NCBI GenBank assembly: GCA_007135895.1
Contig: SLHZ01000317.1
Location: forward strand, 1 to 14,406
From: Balneolales bacterium
GTDB lineage: Bacteria > Bacteroidota > Rhodothermia > Balneolales > Natronogracilivirgulaceae
Length of the DNA stretch: 14,406 nt
Reading direction: 5' to 3'
The position numbers and the translations under genes were made by a program. Shown one piece after another: positions 7,782 through 14,406 of this stretch. A model generated the notes under the pieces. The model was not told the DNA's origin, made no database searches, and saw only the letters and a program-made list of their open reading frames with translations. Every line of letters starts with the position of its first letter. Position 1 is the first letter of the stretch.

Positions 7782-7810
7782 AATATACATTAGAGTTCAT
7801 ATCGGCTCAA
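7782..7810 (-). promoter_or_regulatory. Sigma70-like promoter of the phosphoesterase-baeRF unit
   Basis: On the minus strand, TTGAGC (7810-7805) and TATATT (7787-7782) are separated by exactly 17 bp. This matches TTGACA at four positions and TATAAT at five. Transcription would begin near 7775, leaving a leader of about 38 bases before ATG7737 and excluding ATG7800 as the start. It stands back to back with the hutU promoter; their -35 boxes are 24 bp apart. Confidence 0.5.
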
Positions 7811-7834
7811 GCATTAAGATGACTACTTTTTGTT

Positions 7835-7863
7835 TTGAGTTGATGAATTCAAATCAATATTAT
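7835..7863 (+). promoter_or_regulatory. hutU: Sigma70-like promoter of the hut operon
   Basis: TTGAGT (7835-7840) and TATTAT (7858-7863) are separated by exactly 17 bp, with five of six matches at -10 and four of six at -35. Transcription would start near 7870, giving a leader of about 73 bases before hutU. The spacer contains a broken inverted repeat, TTGAT (7840-7844) and ATCAA (7853-7857), around TGAATTCA, and ATTTT-GT-AAAAT (7873-7884) follows at the predicted start; either could be an operator. Neither resembles the HutC operator I know (CTTGTATACAAG-like). Confidence 0.55.
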
Positions 7864-7882
7864 CTGGTAAAGATTTTGTAAA

Positions 7883-7936
7883 ATGCCGGGACGCCGTGTG
7901 GCCCGGATCTGGTGGAATCGCCGGGTCAATCAATGA
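7883..7936 (+). other. hutU leader: 17-codon ORF overlapping alternative hairpins
   Basis: Downstream of the predicted promoter, ATG7883 opens a frame for MPGRRVARIWWNRRVNQ ending in TGA 7934-7936, six bases before hutU. The same stretch has three GC-rich segments: CCGGG (7886-7890), CCCGG (7902-7906) and CCGGG (7921-7925). The middle one can pair with the first (7-bp stem, GTGT loop) or with the third (7 bp, 7900-7906 with 7921-7927), not both. There is no good SD and no histidine codon, and an ORF this short can occur by chance. I record it as a possible leader, not as a confirmed gene. Confidence 0.25.
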
Positions 7937-7942
7937 AACATA

Positions 7943-9607
7943 ATGGTAATCATGGAAAACGATACGATACGCGCACCACAAGGCAGTAAGCTGAGTTGCC
8001 GTGGCTGGCATCAGGAGGCGGCCATGAGAATGCTCATGAATAATCTGGACCCCGATGTTGCCGAAAAACCACGGGATTTAATCGTGTATGGAGGTACGGG
8101 CAAAGCCGCCCGGAACTGGGATTCTTATCATCGTATCATCGCCACTTTGCGTCGTCTTGAAAACGATGAAACCCTTCTGGTACAGAGCGGTAAACCGGCA
8201 GGGGTTTTCCGGACACACGAAGAGGCGCCCCGGGTACTGATCTCCAATTCCATGCTGGTGCCCCGCTGGGCCACGTGGAAGGAGTTTCGGAGGCTGGAAG
8301 AGCTGGGGCTTACCATGTATGGGCAGATGACGGCAGGGTCCTGGATCTATATTGGAAGTCAGGGCATTTTACAGGGTACATATGAGACGTTTGCTTCCTG
8401 TGCCGAAAGGACATTCGGCGGTTCTCTGGCCGGGCGGCTGGTGTTGACAGCCGGACTCGGCGGAATGGGCGGTGCCCAGCCGCTTGCGGCAACCTTGAAT
8501 GGCGGTGTTTGTCTGGCCGTTGAAGTCGATCCGGAACGTGTGCACAAAAGGGTGAAAACGGGATACTGTGACGTCTTTGAAGAGGATCCGGAACGGGCTC
8601 TGAAACGGGCGCTTGAAGCCTGTGAAGAAAAAAAGCCCTTGTCGATCGGACTCGTCGGTAACATTGCCGAGATAATGCCTTGGCTGGTCCGTCGGGAAAT
8701 TGTTCCCGATATTGTTACCGATCAGACTTCGGCCCATGATCTTCGCGAAGGATACATACCGGCGGGTCTGACTCTTGAGGCGGCCTCCCGAATGAGGGAA
8801 AAAGAGCCCGGGCGCTATGAGGAAATGGTACTCGATTCCATGCAGGAGCATGTTCGGGCGATGCTGACATTGAAAGAAAAAGGAGCGGTTGTTTTTGATT
8901 ATGGCAACAATTTGCGCGGACAGGTAGCTGATCTCAGGAGCATGCACGAAGCGTTTGATATTCCGGGTTTTGTGCCGGAGTTTATCCGTCCTCTTTTCTG
9001 CAGGGGGTCAGGACCTTTTCGATGGGCGGCGTTATCGGGGGATCCTCAGGATATCTATCGTACCGACCGTGAGGTCATGGAGGCTTTCCCGGAGAAGCAT
9101 CGTCTGGTGCGGTGGATACAAAAAGCGGGCGAAAAAATTTCGTTTCAGGGACTCCCTTCCAGGATTTGCTGGCTGGAATATGGTGAAAGGGCCGAGATGG
9201 GCGCCCGATTCAACCGGCTGGTTAAAAAAGGGGAGTTGAAAGCGCCCATTGTCATTGGGCGTGATCATCTGGATACCGGCTCGGTGGCATCACCCAACCG
9301 GGAAACGGAAGGGATGCGTGATGGTTCGGATGCGATAGCGGACTGGCCTGTTCTCAATGCCCTGCTGAATACCGCTTGCGGAGCCAGCTGGGTCTCCCTG
9401 CACCACGGTGGCGGAGTGGGCATAGGGTACTCGATCCATGCCGGGATGGTCTGTGTTGCCGATGGCACGGAATCCGGTGCGCGAAGACTTGAGCGGGTCC
9501 TGACAGCCGATCCGGGTACGGGAGTCATGCGACATGCTGATGCCGGTTATGATGAGGCTGTGCTGACGGCCAGGGAGCGTGGCATTGACCTGCCGATGAT
9601 GGATTAA
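7943..9607 (+). CDS. hutU: Urocanate hydratase
   Basis: Cytoplasmic enzyme of the second step of histidine degradation: urocanate + water -> 4-imidazolone-5-propionate, using tightly bound NAD+ as an electrophile. The 554 residues match the usual length (about 555-560). Visible motifs are YGGTGKAARNW (49-59), the NAD-binding LTAGLGGMGGAQ (168-179), TDQTSAHD (259-266), CRGSGPFRW (353-361), and the urocanase signature FQGLPSRICW (401-410) with active-site Cys409, then LHHGGGVGIGYS (487-498). After TSAHD the common PLNGY reads LREGY, a small deviation. The start could be 7943 or the in-frame ATG 7952; neither has an SD. It is the first gene of the hut operon. Confidence 0.97.
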   Translation: MVIMENDTIRAPQGSKLSCRGWHQEAAMRMLMNNLDPDVAEKPRDLIVYGGTGKAARNWDSYHRIIATLRRLENDETLLVQSGKPAGVFRTHEEAPRVLISNSMLVPRWATWKEFRRLEELGLTMYGQMTAGSWIYIGSQGILQGTYETFASCAERTFGGSLAGRLVLTAGLGGMGGAQPLAATLNGGVCLAVEVDPERVHKRVKTGYCDVFEEDPERALKRALEACEEKKPLSIGLVGNIAEIMPWLVRREIVPDIVTDQTSAHDLREGYIPAGLTLEAASRMREKEPGRYEEMVLDSMQEHVRAMLTLKEKGAVVFDYGNNLRGQVADLRSMHEAFDIPGFVPEFIRPLFCRGSGPFRWAALSGDPQDIYRTDREVMEAFPEKHRLVRWIQKAGEKISFQGLPSRICWLEYGERAEMGARFNRLVKKGELKAPIVIGRDHLDTGSVASPNRETEGMRDGSDAIADWPVLNALLNTACGASWVSLHHGGGVGIGYSIHAGMVCVADGTESGARRLERVLTADPGTGVMRHADAGYDEAVLTARERGIDLPMMD

Positions 9608-9631
9608 CATTTATTTTGACATGCTGTTCTC

Positions 9632-11146
9632 ATGACATTGACTACTTCTCCAATTACAATAGAAAACCTTTATGAAGATCTGAGGCAGCGGTTCGGGAGC
9701 CTCGTGAGCGAACCGCCGGAGCTTCTTGCATCCCGCGCGGTTGTTGACAGGGCCCTGGCCGATGGCCGGGCCTACTATGGGATCAATACCGGATTCGGTG
9801 CACTGGCAGACAAACGAATAGGCAATGAAGACTTGAGCCGTCTTCAGACCAATTTGCTGTTGAGTCATGCGGTTGGTGTAGGGGAACCTCTCAGCCGGGA
9901 TATTTCACGGTTGATGGTTCAGCTCAAGCTCCATACGCTGGCATTGGGTTATTCCGGTGTTTCGCTGCCCGTGTTTCAACAACTGAGGCATTATCTTGAA
10001 AGGGACCTCATTCCCGTGATACCTTCGCGGGGAAGCCTGGGTGCTTCGGGCGATCTTGCGCCACTCGCACACATGGCTTTGCCTCTAATTGGACAGGGAT
10101 ATTTCTGGGATGAAGCAGGCGAAAAGCCGGTTGCGGCCCGGGAGCTTCTTGATAAATATGGAATCCGTCCCGTTACACTTCAGCCCAAAGACGGACTGGC
10201 GCTTATAAATGGCACCCAACTTATGACCGCTTGCGGGGCCTGGATCCTTCACCGGTCACTTCATCTGCAAAAAGTTGCGGATATTGCCGCATCGATGAGC
10301 CTTGAAGCGTTACAGGGAAGCATTGTACCTTTTGATGAGCGAATTCAACAATTGCGCCCCCATCCGGGCCAAAAAGAAGTGGCGGAGAATGTCCGTGCTT
10401 TACTACGGGAAAGCGAGATCCTCGAAAGTCACCGCCACTGTGGCAAAGTTCAGGATCCCTACTGCCTGCGCTGTGTTCCGCAGGTGCACGGGGCCAGCAG
10501 AGATGCTTTGAGATATAGCAGAGAGGTACTGGAAATAGAGATCAACTCTGTAAATGACAACCCGCTTGTATTTGATAACGGGGATATCCTGAGTGGCGGT
10601 AATTTTCATGGTCAGCCGCTGGCACTTGCCCTGGATCATGCCGCCGTGGCTTTGGCGGAACTGGGCAGTATCTCTGAGCGGCGTATCTATCTGTTACTGG
10701 AAGGTCATGACGGTTTGCCAAGGCTGCTCATGCAGGAAACGGGGATAAACTCCGGGTTCATGATTCCCCAGTATACCGCGGCATCGCTGGTTTCGGAGAA
10801 CAAGATACTGTCACATCCGGCATCGGTTGACTCTATTCCGACCAGTCTGGGACAGGAAGACCATGTAAGCATGGGAAGCATATCCGCCATAAAACTGCTT
10901 AAGGTTTTTGAGCATGTGGAGATTATCCTGGCGATTGAGCTGCTGACGGCGGCGCAGGCGCTTGACTTCCGCAAGCCGTTGCGACCGGGTCGCGGTGTAC
11001 TGGCCGCTCATGATTACTTGCGGGCGGCCATTCCGCACCTGGAGGAGGATCGTTTCATGAAGGATGAGATTGACCGGAGTATTTCATTGCTTCGGGAACC
11101 CGAAATGATAAAAAAAGTAGAAAAAGAATGCCGAACAATGAAGTGA
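9632..11146 (+). CDS. hutH: Histidine ammonia-lyase
   Basis: Catalyses the first step of histidine degradation: L-histidine -> trans-urocanate + ammonia. The 504 residues fit the family (about 500-510). The Ala138-Ser139-Gly140 triad in GSLGASGDLAPLAH cyclises to the MIO cofactor. Other active-site segments are YYGINTGFG (48-56), LLSHAVGVG (76-84), where Ser-His marks histidine rather than phenylalanine or tyrosine specificity, LINGTQ, QDPYCLRCVPQVHGA, SGGNFHGQPLA and QEDHVSMGS. The gene starts 24 bp after hutU with no clear SD, and its end overlaps the hutI start by 19 bp. It is encoded after hutU although it acts before it. Confidence 0.97.
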   Translation: MTLTTSPITIENLYEDLRQRFGSLVSEPPELLASRAVVDRALADGRAYYGINTGFGALADKRIGNEDLSRLQTNLLLSHAVGVGEPLSRDISRLMVQLKLHTLALGYSGVSLPVFQQLRHYLERDLIPVIPSRGSLGASGDLAPLAHMALPLIGQGYFWDEAGEKPVAARELLDKYGIRPVTLQPKDGLALINGTQLMTACGAWILHRSLHLQKVADIAASMSLEALQGSIVPFDERIQQLRPHPGQKEVAENVRALLRESEILESHRHCGKVQDPYCLRCVPQVHGASRDALRYSREVLEIEINSVNDNPLVFDNGDILSGGNFHGQPLALALDHAAVALAELGSISERRIYLLLEGHDGLPRLLMQETGINSGFMIPQYTAASLVSENKILSHPASVDSIPTSLGQEDHVSMGSISAIKLLKVFEHVEIILAIELLTAAQALDFRKPLRPGRGVLAAHDYLRAAIPHLEEDRFMKDEIDRSISLLREPEMIKKVEKECRTMK

Positions 11147-12465
11147 TCCGGGTTTTAAAAAATATTGGGACTCTGGCTGTCTGTCCGGACCGGGGCGGGC
11201 AGGATGAGCTCGGCATGATCGCCGATGCGGTTATTATTTGGGAAGGCGATACGATACTATGGGTCGGATCAAAACAGGATTTCGAAACCATGGCAGGAGC
11301 GGAAAGCCCTGACGGGATCGAAGTGGCGAAAGAAACAGACCGGGCACGGAAACCCGAAGAAGCGATTGGAAGTCCGCATAGTGTGATCAGAAAGGTAGCG
11401 GAAGGCAAAGCGGAGATCTTCGATGCCGATGGACGGGTGGTGATACCCGGATTGGTTGATTGCCATACGCATCTTGTTTTCGGGGGGTGGAGAGAGGATG
11501 AATTTGCCATGCGATCTCTCGGAAGATCCTATGAAGATATTGCGGCAGCCGGCGGTGGTATCCTGAATACCGTGCGGGCTACCCGTGCCGCTACCGGTCA
11601 GGAACTGTTTGAAAAAAGCGTCCGACTGCTTGAAAAAATGATGGCACTGGGAGTGACCACGGTTGAATGCAAGAGCGGTTACGGACTCAGTCTTGAACAC
11701 GAGATGAAGCAGTTGCATGTCTGCAAGCGGCTTGCTTCTGTCTCCCCGGTGCGTATTGTGCCGACGCTGCTCGGTGCTCATGCCATACCTCCGGAGTATG
11801 ACGGTGACAGAGCCGGGTATGTGAATCTCGTCTGTCGTGAGATGATACCGGCTGCGGCTGAAAACAAATTGGCCAAGTACTGTGATGTTTTTGCAGACGG
11901 CCCGGCTTTTACCAATGAGGAGGCGGAACGGATATTTCAAGCCGGTCTTGATCATGGCTTGAAGCCCAAGCTGCATGCGGACCAGCTTGCATCAAACGGT
12001 GGGGCGGAGCTCGCGACTCGTATGGGCGCGGTTTCTGCCGATCACCTGGAGTGTATTTCCGACGAGGGTATTGCAGCTCTTGCGGAGTCGGATACAGTGG
12101 CGGTTAGTCTGCCCCTGGCTACATATTATCTGAGGAAAAAACCCCTGCCGGCCCGCCGGTTGATGGATGCCGGTGTTCCTGTTGCCGTTTCGACTGATTT
12201 TAATCCGGGATCGGCCCCGAGTTATCACCTTCCTCTGGCTATGCATCTGGCCTGTACCCTTCAGGCCATGTCACCGGCAGAAGTGATAAAGGGTGCTACT
12301 CTTTATGCCGCCCGCGCATTGGAACTGGAAAATATAACCGGATCCATTGAGCGGGGGAAAAAAGCTGACTTTGTGGAACTGGATACGCCTTCAGTCAATC
12401 ACTGGCTGTCGCATTTCGAACCTAATTGTGCTGTCCGGGTCTGGGCAGGTGGAGAAATAATATGA
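11128..12465 (+). CDS. hutI: Imidazolonepropionase
   Basis: Amidohydrolase of the third step: 4-imidazolone-5-propionate + water -> N-formimino-L-glutamate. Metal ligands are visible in DCHTHLVFGG (His113, His115), LLGAHAIPPEY (His218), KLHADQ (His283) and STDFNPGS (Asp357). The protein has 445 residues against about 405-420 for well-known homologues; the excess is a charged, Lys/Glu-rich segment at about 48-97 between the N-terminal beta domain (ILWVG) and FDADGRVVIPGLVD, where the link is usually about 15-17 residues. The chosen ATG lies inside the hutH end, before any other plausible start. There is no strong SD, so translation is probably coupled to hutH. The stop overlaps hutG by ATGA. 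Confidence 0.96.
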   Translation: MPNNEVIRVLKNIGTLAVCPDRGGQDELGMIADAVIIWEGDTILWVGSKQDFETMAGAESPDGIEVAKETDRARKPEEAIGSPHSVIRKVAEGKAEIFDADGRVVIPGLVDCHTHLVFGGWREDEFAMRSLGRSYEDIAAAGGGILNTVRATRAATGQELFEKSVRLLEKMMALGVTTVECKSGYGLSLEHEMKQLHVCKRLASVSPVRIVPTLLGAHAIPPEYDGDRAGYVNLVCREMIPAAAENKLAKYCDVFADGPAFTNEEAERIFQAGLDHGLKPKLHADQLASNGGAELATRMGAVSADHLECISDEGIAALAESDTVAVSLPLATYYLRKKPLPARRLMDAGVPVAVSTDFNPGSAPSYHLPLAMHLACTLQAMSPAEVIKGATLYAARALELENITGSIERGKKADFVELDTPSVNHWLSHFEPNCAVRVWAGGEII

Positions 12466-13361
12466 AGAAAGATATCCGTATTGGAGATATAATGCGAAGT
12501 ACCCGTCAACGTGTGCCAGGGACAAAACAAAGACCCTCTTTTGCACTGGTTGGCAGTCCGGTTGATGAGGGAGTGATGCGCAATGGAGGCCGCCCGGGTT
12601 CTGCGGAGGCGCCGGCAGCCATACGACGTCATCTGTTCAAAATGACACCCCCACCCGATATCCACGATGCGTTTATTGGGCTTGTTTCTTCCGCAACAGA
12701 CCTTGGTGATGTTGCAAGGGGCCCGATGGAGGCGATGCAGCAGCGGCTTGGTGATATGGTGGCCCCTTATCTGGAAGCAGAAGTGCCTGTGATTATTCTT
12801 GGCGGCGGACACGAAACCAGTTACGGACACCACCTCGGCTATCGGAAAGCGGGAATCCGCCACCAGATCATCAATCTGGATGCCCATGCGGATGTCCGGC
12901 CGCTGCTTTCCGGAAAAGGACACTCAGGAAGTCCCTTCCGGCAAGTTTTGGAAGATCCCGCCAGTGGCTGCACGGGCTACATTGCCGCTGGTCTGCAGCC
13001 ACATTCTGCCGCCGGGGAACATGTCGATTTCATCTGGCAACAGGGGGGAAGCGTCCACTATTATGATGAGGTTAACAAAACCCTGATTGAGCGGCTGTAC
13101 AAAGACCGGAGAATGAAGATCATGGCGACGTTTGACATGGATGCCCTGGATCAGTCCGTCGCCCCAGGGGTGAGTGCCCCTAACCCGAATGGTCTGGACA
13201 AGAGTTTGTGGCTCAAGGCATTTCGTATGGCTGGAGAGAACTATTCTGTAACCTCCATGGATTTGGTAGAGGTCAATCCGGTCTTTGATCGGGACGAGCA
13301 TACTTCCCGGCTGGCCGCGTTATCGGTATGGAGCTTTCTGGTCGGTCTTTCCTTACGTTAA
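12462..13361 (+). CDS. hutG: Formimidoylglutamase (arginase/ureohydrolase family)
   Basis: Final step of the pathway: N-formimino-L-glutamate + water -> L-glutamate + formamide, in the cytoplasm with a two-manganese centre. The 299 residues carry the ureohydrolase ligands: GGGHETSYGHH (His117), NLDAHADVR (Asp140, His142, Asp144) and TFDMDALD (Asp225, Asp227), then SMDLVEVNP with FDRDEHTSRLAA (265-286). SGSPFRQ (155-161) resembles the SGTPF segment of formiminoglutamases rather than arginases or agmatinases, and the operon context decides it. I chose ATG12462 over the longer frame from 12426 because it has a proper SD (GGTGGAG, about 12449-12455) and forms the ATGA overlap with hutI. The enzyme type means formamide, not ammonia via formyl-glutamate, is the predicted by-product. 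Confidence 0.95.
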   Translation: MKKDIRIGDIMRSTRQRVPGTKQRPSFALVGSPVDEGVMRNGGRPGSAEAPAAIRRHLFKMTPPPDIHDAFIGLVSSATDLGDVARGPMEAMQQRLGDMVAPYLEAEVPVIILGGGHETSYGHHLGYRKAGIRHQIINLDAHADVRPLLSGKGHSGSPFRQVLEDPASGCTGYIAAGLQPHSAAGEHVDFIWQQGGSVHYYDEVNKTLIERLYKDRRMKIMATFDMDALDQSVAPGVSAPNPNGLDKSLWLKAFRMAGENYSVTSMDLVEVNPVFDRDEHTSRLAALSVWSFLVGLSLR

Positions 13362-13407
13362 AGGCGTCCGGTTTTGCATTCGAAGCGAATTATTGCTCTG
13401 TTTATCG

Positions 13408-14364
13408 CTACTTTTTTCGGATGTTGACATTACCCATCAGGCTTTGAAACCGGTACTCGGGTCCGCCACCATTGATGTCTGCGATGATCCATTCTTTTGT
13501 GCTGTCGGAAAAGAAGCCCTTCCCATCACCAGAATGAGTGCCGTCTTTATTTATCCTGACATCAAAATCAGTATAAACAGCACCATAGATCGATTTCATT
13601 CTGGCTGTAAAAGGGGTATCAGCGGGAAAAGTGACATCAATGTTTCCTGAAAAAGCACTGAATGCCATGGGTTTGTTCTTGTCAACCTTGTGAAAAACGG
13701 CATGTATATCTCCCTGAACCGTATTTAATACAGCGGTACCGGCAACATCCAGAAGGGTGATATTGCCGTTTACATTGTTTATTTCGATATCACCATTAAC
13801 CTGCTCCACCTGCAGGGTGTCGCCCCGAATCAAGGAGAGATCGAGAGAAAAATTCTTTGGCACCAGTATGTCAAAAGCCAGATTATCTGCAGCGGAGGCG
13901 TTTCGGATATCGACGACATTGTTTTGTTCGTAGGCATGAAACCGGCTTCCGGGAACATCGATTCTCCGCAAACCGTCCGGTGCGCCAGAAGGGGAGTCGG
14001 ATTCCATGGCTCTTCCATAATACCGGATAATGACACGGTCCCCGTCATACCCCGTAACCTTTAAAGAACCCATAATGGACTTAAAAGTAAGGCGGCCGGG
14101 CTGTCCCGGCTGGCTCAAGGCCACAGAGACCGTATCCTGAACCGTCGTATAACGAAAGAACGGGTTTTCTATTTGCATCCATGTGCCGGGTTCCGGTGTG
14201 TTGGCGATCTTTTCATTGATAGAAGCCGTGTTCTCTTTTACGGCAGCCATGCCTTGCTGTATGGAGCGTTGAATGCTTTCCCCAAGGTTTTTCAACCCGG
14301 TCGAGTCAATTGGTGTGGCCAGGACAAGACAGAAAAGAAGCAGGAAGCCCTTGGAGTATAACAC
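13408..14364 (-). CDS. Secreted DUF4097-like putative adhesin (start uncertain)
   Basis: At least 318 residues with a hydrophobic N-terminal segment (GFLLLFCLVLATPID) that looks like a signal peptide, then a helical stretch rich in Gln/Ser/Glu (about 24-55) and a long beta-strand region. The region about 170-225 has repeated short strands (GDTLQVEQVNGDIEINNVNG, then GNITLLDVAG and VQGDIHAVF), the pattern of DUF4097-type beta-helix proteins, whose function is not established. The first start codon in the window is GTG14364, without SD. The frame remains open upstream to 14406 with basic residues (RLRFR), so the true start may lie beyond the edge. The gene converges on hutG across 46 bp; no strong terminator is seen there. 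No functional link to histidine degradation is evident. Confidence 0.75.
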   Translation of the reverse strand: MLYSKGFLLLFCLVLATPIDSTGLKNLGESIQRSIQQGMAAVKENTASINEKIANTPEPGTWMQIENPFFRYTTVQDTVSVALSQPGQPGRLTFKSIMGSLKVTGYDGDRVIIRYYGRAMESDSPSGAPDGLRRIDVPGSRFHAYEQNNVVDIRNASAADNLAFDILVPKNFSLDLSLIRGDTLQVEQVNGDIEINNVNGNITLLDVAGTAVLNTVQGDIHAVFHKVDKNKPMAFSAFSGNIDVTFPADTPFTARMKSIYGAVYTDFDVRINKDGTHSGDGKGFFSDSTKEWIIADINGGGPEYRFQSLMGNVNIRKK

Positions 14365-14406
14365 CCGAAAACGAAGACGGTTATCTTGATTTCCAATTTC
14401 TTTGCG

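Noticed and set aside
7738..7800. 21-residue N-terminal extension of the phosphoesterase from ATG7800
   Set aside because: A sigma70-like promoter overlaps it and it would put the Tat motif unusually deep.
8369..8947. 192-codon minus-strand ORF opposite hutU
   Set aside because: Antisense shadow of a strongly conserved enzyme.
11269..11976. 235-codon minus-strand ORF opposite hutI, the longest antisense frame in the window
   Set aside because: No domain, signal or SD recognised; composition follows from the codon bias of hutI.
12426..12461. Upstream extension of hutG from ATG12426
   Set aside because: ATG12462 has the SD and the ATGA overlap with hutI; the extra 12 residues (MCCPGLGRWRNN) are just hutI out of frame.
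12399..12923. 174-codon minus-strand ORF across the hutI-hutG junction
   Set aside because: Covers the reverse of two real genes and has no features of its own.
13378..13390. ATTCG-AAG-CGAAT hairpin in the hutG/DUF4097 convergent gap as a terminator
   Set aside because: Only five pairs and no T-run on either strand.

Overview
The window is a dense, roughly half-GC bacterial chromosomal segment with no RNA genes, mobile elements or CRISPR seen. It holds two recognisable modules, phosphate acquisition and histidine degradation, with a small two-gene unit between them and a partly visible gene at the right edge. The taxon is uncertain. A Tat-exported phosphoesterase with the MetallophosN-Metallophos-MetallophosC layout is most familiar from Bacteroidota and relatives. 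A pstS leader with an A-tract and no Shine-Dalgarno (SD) also fits that FCB-type group, perhaps a Balneolota/Rhodothermota-like organism. Against a typical Bacteroidota, several genes have strong SDs and two promoters look sigma70-like. This is inference, not a firm assignment.

Phosphate region (1-4956). On the minus strand lie pstS, pstC and pstA, the last cut by the left edge; pstB and phoU would be expected beyond it. pstC and pstA overlap by ATGA. The pstS-pstC gap can fold into a long hairpin that includes an SD-like sequence. Divergent from pstS is a Na+/phosphate cotransporter with a PhoU-like C-terminal region. The 275-bp divergent intergenic region holds four repeats at exact 11-bp spacing, the layout of a Pho box, so the high-affinity Pst system and the sodium-driven carrier may share one phosphate-starvation switch.

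Middle region (5043-7737, minus strand). A Tat-exported calcineurin-like phosphoesterase is followed after 16 bp by a gene of the bacterial archaeo-eukaryotic release factor (baeRF) type. They look like a two-gene operon read from a sigma70-like promoter at about 7782-7810.

Histidine utilisation (7943-13361, plus strand). hutU, hutH, hutI and hutG are ordered and tightly packed (24-bp gap, 19-bp overlap, 4-bp overlap). They encode the complete four-step route histidine -> urocanate -> imidazolone propionate -> N-formimino-glutamate -> glutamate + formamide. No Hut regulator or transporter gene is in view. A good sigma70-like promoter lies upstream, back to back with the phosphoesterase promoter, and the hutU leader holds alternative hairpins and a 17-codon ORF ending six bases before hutU.

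Right edge (13408-14406, minus strand). A secreted protein resembling DUF4097-type putative adhesins converges on hutG; its reading frame stays open to the window end, so its start may lie outside.

I see no clearly new multi-gene system. The observations most worth checking are the Pho-box array, the pstS-pstC hairpin, the Glu in place of Asp in the PstS binding site, the hutU leader, the insertion in HutI and the phosphoesterase-baeRF pair.
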